From Bacteroidota bacterium (GTDB taxonomy: Bacteria; Bacteroidota; Ignavibacteria; Ignavibacteriales; Ignavibacteriaceae): 21,098 nucleotides of DNA. Below are positions 13,249 to 19,847 of the stretch, piece by piece. Where the stretch lies: contig JAEYUD010000228.1 of NCBI GenBank assembly GCA_023433685.1, forward strand, positions 1 to 21,098. The letters run 5' to 3'. Both the position numbers and the translations under genes were made by a program. How positions within the stretch are numbered: position 1 is the stretch's first letter; each line of letters begins with the position of its first letter. Below the pieces are notes generated by a model. It saw only the letters and a program-made list of their open reading frames with translations, was not told where the DNA came from and searched no databases.

Positions 13249-15690
13249 ATGAAGATACACAGCATGAAGCTCAGAGGAGCGATCGGAGTGAGAAAAGGAC
13301 TCGGAAAAGAAGAGATCTCGCTCGATTTCAGGACATTCGGTCCCGGTCTGGTGGCAATATCAGGCAGGAACGGAAGTGGCAAGACCACGATCATTGAAAA
13401 TCTACACCCATACAGATGTATGGTATCTCGGGAAGGAAGCCTGACGAACCAGTTTTACCTGAAAGATTCATACAGGGTTCTTGAATTTGAGTACAACGGA
13501 AAACAGTACGAAAGCAAGATCCTTATTGACGCTCTGACAGGAGCAAGCGAAGCTTACCTTTTTGAGGACGGGAAAGCACTCAATGACGGAAAGTTGACAA
13601 CCTACGACAATGCAATAGAGTATCTATTAGGGAGCAGGGATCTTTTCTTCAATTCAGTTTTTTCAGGACAGAAGTCGAAGGGCATCTCACAGCTGAAACC
13701 TGCCGAGATCAAGACACTCTTTTTCGAGCTTTTGAACCTGAATCACTACGAAGTGTACTGCGAAAAAGCCAAAGCACGATTAAGAGAGAAACAGTTGGAA
13801 TTAAGCTCAATCGAAGGAGAGATCAGGGTGCTGCTGGAATCGGTACTCGATGTAAATGAAGCAGATTTGATCAGGGGAAGAGAGACACTTCAGTACCTTG
13901 AGGATGCGATTTTGACGAGCGGGAATGACCTTAGGAAGACGCAAAAACAGAAAGACGGGTTCCAGACTGATTTAGCCCGGGCAGAGGCTGTATTAGCCAA
14001 TTACAAGGCGATCTATAAAGAAATATTCGCCAAATGGGACAAGTTTCATGAGGTCGATAAAGGTCTGGAGAGAGAACTCGAGAGGATGAAGATCGAGATG
14101 GAGAAGGAAATAGAGGGAGTCAGGAAGTCACGGAGTCAGGAAGTCACAGAGCTGGAAGTGATCGAGGGAAAGATCGCCAGGGCAAGAAAGCTGATAATGA
14201 ACCTCGACACGATCAACGCAAACATTGCCAAGAAGAAAGAGCTCGAGGCAAAGCTGAAGGAGTTGAAAGAGAGCATCGACAGAGAATCGCAGCAGATGCG
14301 AAACGGCATGGAGCACAAGCAGAAGTTGCTCGGACTTCTCCCCTTGAATCAGATCAACGAGCTGGAGAAGAAGATATTCGAGACGGAAATTCGCGAAGGA
14401 AAGCTCAAGAAAGACCTTGAAAAAGCGGAGATGGAATACCGGTTGATCAATGAAGTACCGTGTGACGAGATAACGGGTTCGAACTGCCAATTTCTGAAAA
14501 ACGCGCATCTGATGAGAGAAGCAATACCAGCCATCAAGAACGAGCTTGAGTCGCTTTACCCCACTCTCGAAGCTGACAGGGAAATGCTTAAAAGCCACAC
14601 TTCCCGAAAAGCCGAGCTTGAAAATGAGATTGATCAATTTGAGCAGATCACTCAGATAATCAGGGAAAAGGAAAGGGAGCTCAGGCTGGAAGCGAGCAGG
14701 ATAGAGATGGAGCTTACCAATTTAGACAGACACCCTTGGGAGAATCTACTCCAGGAAGCTCAGAGAGCTGAAAGCGACATCAGGGTGCATGAGATGGAAA
14801 TTGAGGCTCTCGCGAAAGAAGAGGAATCTCACCGGAAGGGGCTCGAAACGATCAGGGAGCGATACGCCGCGATTGAAGATGAGAAGAGAAGATCGGCGGC
14901 AGAGATGGCCGCTGAGATCAAACAGGAGATAGAAAGAATGGAAGATGAGATCGATCCAACACTCGAGAAGCAGGTGGAATCGATACGGTTCAAACTTGAG
15001 CTTACCGAGGGTGAGATCGCGAAGCATTCCGGAGAGATCGAGCTTCTGAACACGAGACTGAAAGCGCACCAGGCGAAACTGCAAGAGCTTGAATTAAGGG
15101 TCGAGCAGGCCAAGGCGACCCAAGCCAAGATCAATGCCAAGATGACCGAGAAAGTGCTTGTGGAGACCGAGATCAATGAGTACGCCTTTCTTGCCAAGGC
15201 ATTTGACAAGACAGGAATACCGGTACTGAAATTAGAGAACTCGGGGATCGATATCTCATCACGGGCCAACGAACTGCTTTCGCTATTCGAGAATAAGTTC
15301 AGGATCGTGTTCGAGACCACGAGCTGGACCAAAGACAAGAAGAAGCTGAAAGAGACCTTCCTGATCAACATCGTAGAAGACGACGGAGTATGCAACCTGA
15401 GTGACAAGTCGGGCGGGCAACAGGTATGGTTGGAGACAGCGATCCAGCTGGCAATCTCCCTTGTGGTGAGGCAACAAGGCCGCAGGATTGAGACGAGCTT
15501 TCTTGATGAGAAAGATGGTGCCTTGGATATCGAGAACGCATACAGCTACATGAGAATGCTGGAGAAAGCTCACGCGATGAGCGGGGTTCACAACACCTTC
15601 ATCATTACGCACAGGCCGGAACTTTTAGAGCTGATCGGGCAGAAGGTGCTGCTCGCAGATGGACTAATTCGAACAACAACAAACAACTAA
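13249..15690 (+). CDS. SbcC/Rad50-type SMC-like ATPase
   Basis: An 813-residue ABC ATPase partner of the SbcD-type nuclease. The Walker A GRNGSGKTT (39-47) is in the N-terminal lobe. A long coiled coil spans about 170-640, with a hook region near its middle. The C-terminal lobe carries signature SGGQQ (721-725), Walker B SFLDEKDGALD (750-760) and the switch THRPE. The hook cysteines are spaced Cys405-x7-Cys413 (VPCDEITGSNCQF) instead of the CxxC of cellular Rad50. A 16-bp sequence is tandemly duplicated inside the coiled coil (14116-14147). ATP binding would clamp DNA ends and gate the nuclease. The ribosome site is AGGAAA before ATG 13249. Confidence 0.93.
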   Translation: MKIHSMKLRGAIGVRKGLGKEEISLDFRTFGPGLVAISGRNGSGKTTIIENLHPYRCMVSREGSLTNQFYLKDSYRVLEFEYNGKQYESKILIDALTGASEAYLFEDGKALNDGKLTTYDNAIEYLLGSRDLFFNSVFSGQKSKGISQLKPAEIKTLFFELLNLNHYEVYCEKAKARLREKQLELSSIEGEIRVLLESVLDVNEADLIRGRETLQYLEDAILTSGNDLRKTQKQKDGFQTDLARAEAVLANYKAIYKEIFAKWDKFHEVDKGLERELERMKIEMEKEIEGVRKSRSQEVTELEVIEGKIARARKLIMNLDTINANIAKKKELEAKLKELKESIDRESQQMRNGMEHKQKLLGLLPLNQINELEKKIFETEIREGKLKKDLEKAEMEYRLINEVPCDEITGSNCQFLKNAHLMREAIPAIKNELESLYPTLEADREMLKSHTSRKAELENEIDQFEQITQIIREKERELRLEASRIEMELTNLDRHPWENLLQEAQRAESDIRVHEMEIEALAKEEESHRKGLETIRERYAAIEDEKRRSAAEMAAEIKQEIERMEDEIDPTLEKQVESIRFKLELTEGEIAKHSGEIELLNTRLKAHQAKLQELELRVEQAKATQAKINAKMTEKVLVETEINEYAFLAKAFDKTGIPVLKLENSGIDISSRANELLSLFENKFRIVFETTSWTKDKKKLKETFLINIVEDDGVCNLSDKSGGQQVWLETAIQLAISLVVRQQGRRIETSFLDEKDGALDIENAYSYMRMLEKAHAMSGVHNTFIITHRPELLELIGQKVLLADGLIRTTTNN
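14116..14147 (+). repeat. Perfect 16-bp tandem duplication inside the SbcC-type gene
   Basis: GGAGTCAGGAAGTCAC occurs twice head to tail (14116-14131, 14132-14147). Sixteen is not a multiple of three, so the two copies are read in different frames (GVRKS and RSQEV), yet the large frame stays open. Loss or gain of one copy would truncate the ATPase. Confidence 0.8.
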
Positions 15691-15701
15691 GAGGACACAC
15701 A

Positions 15702-15947
15702 ATGGAAAAGAAGTTATCAGTAATCGAGCAACTTGAAGAGATCAAAACACACTATAACGGCTGGATCTGTAGTACGACAGGTTTCGTGAAGGATCTCGAA
15801 ACGAGACAATTGACGATTGAGGAAAAGATTCGGCTCGAGGCTTATTACGCCAAGAATCTTGCTGACTACAAAGCCAAGATCGAGGCAGTAGATGTGGCAA
15901 TCCAAGCGCTTGAAGGTACGAAGGAGTTGAGCCATGCTGAAATGTAG
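15702..15947 (+). CDS. Small uncharacterised early protein (81 aa)
   Basis: A helical, charged 81-residue protein with IEQLEEIKTHYNGWICSTTGF near the N-terminus and a repeated Glu/Lys/Ala pattern. No family recognised. The AGAGGA ribosome site fits the start, and the frame overlaps the zinc-ribbon gene by 14 bp. Its place after the SbcC-type gene suggests a replication or recombination accessory, without direct evidence. Confidence 0.6.
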   Translation: MEKKLSVIEQLEEIKTHYNGWICSTTGFVKDLETRQLTIEEKIRLEAYYAKNLADYKAKIEAVDVAIQALEGTKELSHAEM

Positions 15948-16221
15948 CAAGTGCGGTGGTGAAGTGGTCCCCATATTCAATGGGGACTACTGCCAATGTG
16001 ACAGCTGTGGTGAAGGGTTCAGAACCGACGCCCATCCTGAAAGGCTGAAATCAAAATGCCGGGGATGTGGAGAGGAGATAATCTTCATTCCTACCAGAGG
16101 TGGTAAGATGATGCCGATTGACATCGAAACCTACGATGGCGGCTCCCGCTTCGATTCCAAGAAGCATACTTCACACTTCGCAACCTGTCCCAAAGCGAAG
16201 GAATTCCGGAAAGGGAAATGA
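15934..16221 (+). CDS. Double zinc-ribbon phage protein
   Basis: A 95-residue protein with two metal-binding modules. The first is CSKC (4-7) with YCQCDSC. The second is CRGC, then strands FIPTRGGKMMPIDIE, and HFATCP at the end. The second module matches small phage proteins of the layout CxxCG, GKxxPID, HF-x-x-CP. Such proteins may bind DNA or RNA or join protein complexes; the precise role is unknown. The ribosome site AAGGAG lies 7 bp before the ATG. The stop overlaps the next micro-gene in an ATGA. Confidence 0.75.
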   Translation: MLKCSKCGGEVVPIFNGDYCQCDSCGEGFRTDAHPERLKSKCRGCGEEIIFIPTRGGKMMPIDIETYDGGSRFDSKKHTSHFATCPKAKEFRKGK

Positions 16222-16337
16222 TGCACATGACACCTCTCAATCCTGAAACTCAAGATAGAATTGTAGCGATATCAGTCGCCGTGATATGGGTGATCATAAT
16301 CGTCGGTGGAATCATGATAGCTGAAATCATTTACTAA
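16218..16337 (+). CDS. Single-pass membrane micro-protein (39 aa)
   Basis: ATG 16218 overlaps the preceding stop (ATGA) and the frame ends at TAA 16335-16337. Residues about 15-39 (IVAISVAVIWVIIIVGGIMI onward) are one strongly hydrophobic helix reaching almost to the C-terminus, after a short polar N-terminus. It is the second such micro-gene of the early operon (compare 9197-9337). The function is unknown; alternative starts are ATG 16221 and 16227. Confidence 0.6.
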   Translation: MMHMTPLNPETQDRIVAISVAVIWVIIIVGGIMIAEIIY

Positions 16338-16351
16338 CAAGGAGATCAAAA

Positions 16352-17551
16352 ATTAAAATAAAAAAAGCACACTGGTTTAGCTATGAAAAAGTTATAACCG
16401 AAACCGACATCATAGAGATAGCTAAAAAGATCGGCGAAACGAGAAAAAAGATTGATGAGATCGAAGAGGCTCGTAAAACTTTGAAAAAACTCCAAGAGGA
16501 GAAGCTCATGCTTGAGCGGCAACTCGAACAGGGTAAAATTACGGGAGACTTTAAAGGCATTCATTCATATCACGATCCAGAAGAAGGATTGGTTACAATT
16601 TCACCAGACCCTCAGATCACTTGGAAACCTAATTCCTTCGCCACTTTCACCCGGGAGATGACTCCTGAAGAAAAGGAAAAATATTGCCAGATTGAAATGG
16701 AGTTTGAGGAACCGAAAGAAAAAGATGAAACTCTTGAAGAATCGATTGATGATGATGCTGCAACCATATTAGATCAAATCGATTACGAACACTACGACCC
16801 CGGAACATTTGTGCCGGATGATGAAGAAAATGATGAACCCAAAGAGGAAGAGGTGCCCGAATCCGAGGCAGGTTTCTCGGATGGGGCTATCACCGAAGAA
16901 GCAGAACCGACACCAGCAGAATCAAAATGGCATCCCCATTACAACAAAAGATTCGAGCGCAGAAATGGCAAGACTATTGAGATCGATATTCCCTATTCCG
17001 AGAAAATCCATGAACCTGTAACCCAAGAAATCAACCTCGGCGTTCAAATCGAAAATGAGAATGAAGAGCTTCGAACGGAAGAAGACGCTTTATTGGATTT
17101 CACATACACAATAGAAAAGTGCGAAAGCATAAAATATCCGTGGAATATCTTGGAAACGTTGTCCGGGGAATCAAGGATTTATGAACGATTCAGGACAAAA
17201 GAAGAAGCTGAATCATTCATGCGAGACTTCATTGAAGAGAAGAAACCATTCGAGAGCAACCCAAACGCCCGTTATCAGTTAGAGCGAGTGTTTGGAGCTT
17301 GGAAGGTGCGGGACTTTGGAGCGCCCGAGTCATTCTCCAAAATAAATCCGCGATTCGTACAGGCCAAGTGTACATATCATGAAGCGAAGGAACTCTGTGA
17401 TGAACTTAATTCCGAACCAGAAGAGGTGGATCAGGTACCAGATTCTATCGAGGATCAGAAGGTGATCAGCGATACTGAAAACTACAAGATTGTGGAAAAT
17501 CCTGATGGAAGTCTTAGGACGATTCGCAAAAATGGTAAAGGCGAAAACTAA
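16352..17551 (+). CDS. Acidic two-part phage protein with a probable ATT start
   Basis: The frame is open from 16325 but its first in-frame ATG is only at about 16508, and TTG at 16481 has no ribosome site. AAGGAG at 16339-16344 lies exactly 7 bases before ATT at 16352, and the same AAGGAGATCAA string precedes the ATG gene at 7792. Starting there gives 399 residues beginning KIKKAHWFSYEKVITETDII. An N-terminal coiled coil (about 12-65) is followed by a strand region (GLVTISPDPQITWKPNS, with REMTPEE). A very acidic linker (about 100-170) precedes a C-terminal domain with RFRTKEEAESFMRDFIEE and AKCTYHEAKELCDEL. No family is recognised. ATG-to-ATT mutation of the start is an alternative. Confidence 0.6.
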   Translation: MKIKKAHWFSYEKVITETDIIEIAKKIGETRKKIDEIEEARKTLKKLQEEKLMLERQLEQGKITGDFKGIHSYHDPEEGLVTISPDPQITWKPNSFATFTREMTPEEKEKYCQIEMEFEEPKEKDETLEESIDDDAATILDQIDYEHYDPGTFVPDDEENDEPKEEEVPESEAGFSDGAITEEAEPTPAESKWHPHYNKRFERRNGKTIEIDIPYSEKIHEPVTQEINLGVQIENENEELRTEEDALLDFTYTIEKCESIKYPWNILETLSGESRIYERFRTKEEAESFMRDFIEEKKPFESNPNARYQLERVFGAWKVRDFGAPESFSKINPRFVQAKCTYHEAKELCDELNSEPEEVDQVPDSIEDQKVISDTENYKIVENPDGSLRTIRKNGKGEN

Positions 17552-17820
17552 TGAAGCCCCACACATTAATCGACAGATTCAACACAGTTTACGAGCCATA
17601 CAGGCTTAAGATCACGGGTGAAAAAGTACAACTTGTCTCAGCGTCAAATGGCGCTGAGACAGTACATATGGAAGTTTGGAAACAGGACGGAAAGCTGGTG
17701 ACCAGACAGGTTTACTTCATGAGTTGGCGGTTCCCTCTCGAAATGGTGATGAATTTCCTGCAGATGGCGGAAAAATATTTCAGACCTCAAGTAAAGCCAC
17801 CTGCGAAGGAGAAGAAGTAG
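17551..17820 (+). CDS. Small uncharacterised early protein (89 aa)
   Basis: An 89-residue alpha/beta protein: strands YRLKITGEKVQLVSA and ETVHMEVWKQDGKLVTRQVYF, then a helix (PLEMVMNFLQMAEKYF) and a basic tail. Start and preceding stop overlap (TAATG). Family not recognised. It directly precedes the DUF4373 replication gene. Confidence 0.6.
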   Translation: MKPHTLIDRFNTVYEPYRLKITGEKVQLVSASNGAETVHMEVWKQDGKLVTRQVYFMSWRFPLEMVMNFLQMAEKYFRPQVKPPAKEKK

Positions 17821-17821
17821 T

Positions 17822-18760
17822 ATGGCACGACCGATCAAAGAAGGCGCGGATTATTTTTCACACGATGTTGACGCGAGTGCCGATCCAAAGCTGGAAGCTA
17901 TGGAAGCGGTTTATGGTAACGACGGGTACGCGGTTTACTTCAAGCTTCTGGAGAAGATTTACCGAAGCTCCGAATTCTGTATAGATCTAAGGTTACCCAA
18001 TATCTACATAATCCTTTCAAAACGGTGCAATTTGGCAGAAAAGCGATTCAAGGACATCCTTGAGTTCGCGTTTGATCTCAATCTTTTCTCCCGGGAAGAC
18101 AGAGACCAAAACCAAGTAATAACCAGTTCAGGAGTAAGAAAAAGAGCGGGAAAAATCACGGAAGAACGGGAGAAAAAGAGAAGGTTTTTCCTGGAAAAAC
18201 AGAGGGAGAAACAAGAGGAGAAAAGCAGGGAGAAACAGGAGGAGGAAGTTGGAAAAACAACAGGAGAAACCCCACAAAGTAAAGAAAAGGAAAGTAAAGA
18301 AAAGAAAAGCAATATATATAATAACCCCCTAACCCCCTTGAAAGGGGGAACGGACGGCTCCCCCACGGCAGATGAAAAACCTGACTGGAACACCCGGTTG
18401 CTGAAAATGTTTCAGGAAGAATTTCAAGCTGCCAGAGGTGTTCCATACGCTATCACCTCATACAAAGGGAAAGAATCGAAAGAAATCAATGAGGTATACA
18501 GAAAGTACTTGGGTGTTCAGGCTTCCTATGGAATCGTACCTAACACCGAGCAAGCCTTGGAAGGAATGCGAACGTTTTTCAGGGTCGCCATGCAGATTAA
18601 AGATCCTTGGACCTACGACAACATGAGCCCCAGCACGCTCGTGATTAAATTCAACATGATAACAACATTGATGAAGGAGAACAGGAATGGAACACGTCAA
18701 AGACCAAATATCACAATTGATCAGATCAGAGAAATTGCTCGTGGCGGAGAACCCGCATGA
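17822..18760 (+). CDS. Lin1244/Lin1753-type (DUF4373) phage replication protein
   Basis: A 312-residue protein. The N-terminal 95 residues (ARPIKEGADYFSHDVD, KLEAMEAVYGNDGYAVYFKL, LSKRCN) match the Lin1244/Lin1753-like N-terminal domain (DUF4373), a DnaD/winged-helix-related DNA-binding domain found in phage replication initiators. Residues about 105-165 are a Lys/Glu/Gln-rich linker. It contains the peptide NPLTPLKGG (168-176), encoded by a GC-rich palindrome. The C-terminal 120 residues (LLKMFQEEFQAARGVPYAI, EGMRTFFRVAMQ, TLVIKFNMITTLM) look like the helical domain that follows in such proteins. The ribosome site is GAAGGAG. It probably recognises the phage origin and recruits replication proteins. 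An origin could lie within this gene, but I could not identify repeats proving it. Confidence 0.82.
   Translation: MARPIKEGADYFSHDVDASADPKLEAMEAVYGNDGYAVYFKLLEKIYRSSEFCIDLRLPNIYIILSKRCNLAEKRFKDILEFAFDLNLFSREDRDQNQVITSSGVRKRAGKITEEREKKRRFFLEKQREKQEEKSREKQEEEVGKTTGETPQSKEKESKEKKSNIYNNPLTPLKGGTDGSPTADEKPDWNTRLLKMFQEEFQAARGVPYAITSYKGKESKEINEVYRKYLGVQASYGIVPNTEQALEGMRTFFRVAMQIKDPWTYDNMSPSTLVIKFNMITTLMKENRNGTRQRPNITIDQIREIARGGEPA
18321..18350 (+). repeat. GC-rich palindromic insert within the DUF4373 gene
   Basis: CCCCCTT (18333-18339) and AAGGGGG (18342-18348) form a perfect 7-bp stem with a 2-base loop, preceded by a further C run (18325-18329). This C/G-rich island stands in an A-rich linker and encodes NPLTPLKGG in frame. 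Short palindromes encoding such peptides recur in many Bacteroidota and cyanobacterial genomes, as far as I recall. It looks like an in-frame inserted repeat in a tolerant linker. Confidence 0.6.
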
Positions 18761-19226
18761 AATAACACCTCAAGGCATGATGGTTAATCATGAGAACGAG
18801 CTGATACCATCAAAAGCCACTTTTTCGGTTAAAGCGTTTGAAGACATTTCAATCACACTTCTTCAGGCGTTCCCGGCAATAAATACCGGGTGGTTGGCAT
18901 TGCTCAGGGAGATACTGAAAGATGAAGGGTACTCTGATCAGGATCTGAAAAAGGCGGTGCTGAAAGTGATCAAGGAAGAAACCTTCACCGGCGCGCCACC
19001 GGCAATCGCCAAGTTCTGCAATCAGGTAAAAAGAGTCAAGCTTTACACGAGCCATGACGTTGACGCGCTCGTTCACCAGGGGAAGGAGAGCTACAAGAAT
19101 TTCGGGATGGTTCACCGGGGAAAGAACGGGGTTTTGTTCGCAAAACGTGCTGACATTGAAAAATATGACATTGAAGAACTCGCACCAACCCCCGTTTATC
19201 TGCATCAGGTGGCTCAGGATCGATGA
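18687..19226 (+). CDS. Phage replication-associated protein, uncharacterised
   Basis: A 179-residue protein starting 74 bp inside the end of the DUF4373 gene. AAGGAG 7 bp before ATG 18687 supports this long overlap; ATG 18777 or 18780 are later options without a good site. The middle (EDISITLLQAFPAINTGWLALLREILKDEGY, about 52-82) is helical and followed by FTGAPPAIAKFCNQVKRVK. The layout (helical, after an initiator gene) resembles phage helicase loaders or their substitutes, but there is no Walker motif and no family I recognise. Confidence 0.6.
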   Translation: MEHVKDQISQLIRSEKLLVAENPHEITPQGMMVNHENELIPSKATFSVKAFEDISITLLQAFPAINTGWLALLREILKDEGYSDQDLKKAVLKVIKEETFTGAPPAIAKFCNQVKRVKLYTSHDVDALVHQGKESYKNFGMVHRGKNGVLFAKRADIEKYDIEELAPTPVYLHQVAQDR

Positions 19227-19250
19227 TCAGGGGCAAAGTAAGGTTACGAC

Positions 19251-19337
19251 ATGGCTTATTGTGAGATCGTGGCTCTAATGCGATTTATGGCAATGATTGA
19301 CGTTTACACTAAGGAAAGAAATGAAGAAGAAAACTGA
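19251..19337 (+). CDS. Possible 28-aa micro-protein before the nuclease gene
   Basis: ATG 19251 follows AAGG by 7 bases and the frame MAYCEIVALMRFMAMIDVYT ends at TGA 19335-19337, overlapping the start of the nuclease gene by 17 bp. It would fill the only gap of about 94 bases in this part of the operon. There is no homology to lean on; it may equally be leader sequence. Confidence 0.28.
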   Translation: MAYCEIVALMRFMAMIDVYTKERNEEEN

Positions 19338-19593
19338 TCAGAATCAGAAAGAGATCGTAAAGGTGTTGAGGCAAGTTGGCGCGGATGTGTTGGATCTTTC
19401 CGGAGTCGGTGGCGGGTGTCCTGATTTGGTTGTAGCGTGGCGCGGTGAAAATGTATTTGTCGAGGTGAAGAACCCAGCGACAAGGGGCAAGCTCCGCGAC
19501 ACCCAGAAAGAGTTTTTCGACCGGTGGAGGGGAAAGAAGATCGTGGTTTATTCAGCTGATGAAGCACTTGAAAAGTTAGGAATCTTGCAATGA
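19321..19593 (+). CDS. VRR-NUC domain nuclease
   Basis: A 90-residue minimal VRR-NUC (PD-(D/E)XK) nuclease: GGGCPDLVVAWRGENVFVEVK carries the catalytic Asp of PDL and the Glu-x-Lys of VEVK, followed by RGKLRDTQKEFFDRWR (the usual GKLxxxQ), then KIVVYSADEAL. Single-domain phage VRR-NUC proteins cut Holliday junctions or flaps and so resolve replication and recombination intermediates. ATG 19321 follows AAGGAAAG. A longer frame from TTG 19297 lacks such a site. Its stop overlaps the next start (ATGA). Confidence 0.9.
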   Translation: MKKKTDQNQKEIVKVLRQVGADVLDLSGVGGGCPDLVVAWRGENVFVEVKNPATRGKLRDTQKEFFDRWRGKKIVVYSADEALEKLGILQ

Positions 19594-19847
19594 TAACAGA
19601 TTACGAAATAGAAGTTGCACTTGAGAATTTACGCAAAAGAATTCACAGTAGAATTTCGCGACATGGTGCCGAACCTCACTACAGCCGCCATGAAAGTGTC
19701 GCCATCTGTGATGAGGAAATGATCGAGATAAAGCTCGCGGTTCATGCGAAAGCATCAGATCAGGATATTGCAGACGAGTATTTGGACTTGGCATGCGCTG
19801 CAATTTGGGCGTTTTTAAGCGTAAGTAAATATCAAGGGACGAAATGA
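19590..19847 (+). CDS. Uncharacterised 85-aa protein coupled to csf1
   Basis: An 85-residue helical protein with an N-terminal ITDYEIEVALENLRKRI and C-terminal IADEYLDLACAAIWAFLSV; three histidines (26, 32, 36) cluster in its middle. I do not recognise a family. It overlaps the nuclease stop at its start (ATGA) and the csf1 start at its end (ATGA). It is therefore the hinge between the phage replication genes and the CRISPR genes. Whether it belongs functionally to the phage or the CRISPR module is open. Confidence 0.65.
   Translation: MITDYEIEVALENLRKRIHSRISRHGAEPHYSRHESVAICDEEMIEIKLAVHAKASDQDIADEYLDLACAAIWAFLSVSKYQGTK

Noticed and set aside
14128..14637. Long antisense frame (169 codons) and several others opposite the SbcC-type gene
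   Set aside because: Strong codon bias of the coiled coil (Glu/Lys rich) opens antisense frames; their Leu/Ser/Phe-rich translations have no start sites or family resemblance.
18306..18320. Alternating TA stretch (aatatatataata) as a possible replication origin element
   Set aside because: Short and inside the coding linker, with no flanking iterons that I could find, so an origin cannot be supported.
19222..19263. 13-codon frame MIRGKVRLRHGLL after the gene ending at 19226
   Set aside because: Too short and without a ribosome site; the 28-aa frame at 19251 is a better, though still weak, candidate.
19297..19320. Upstream TTG start for the VRR-NUC gene
   Set aside because: The ATG at 19321 has an AAGGAAAG site and gives the usual compact domain; the TTG has no ribosome site.
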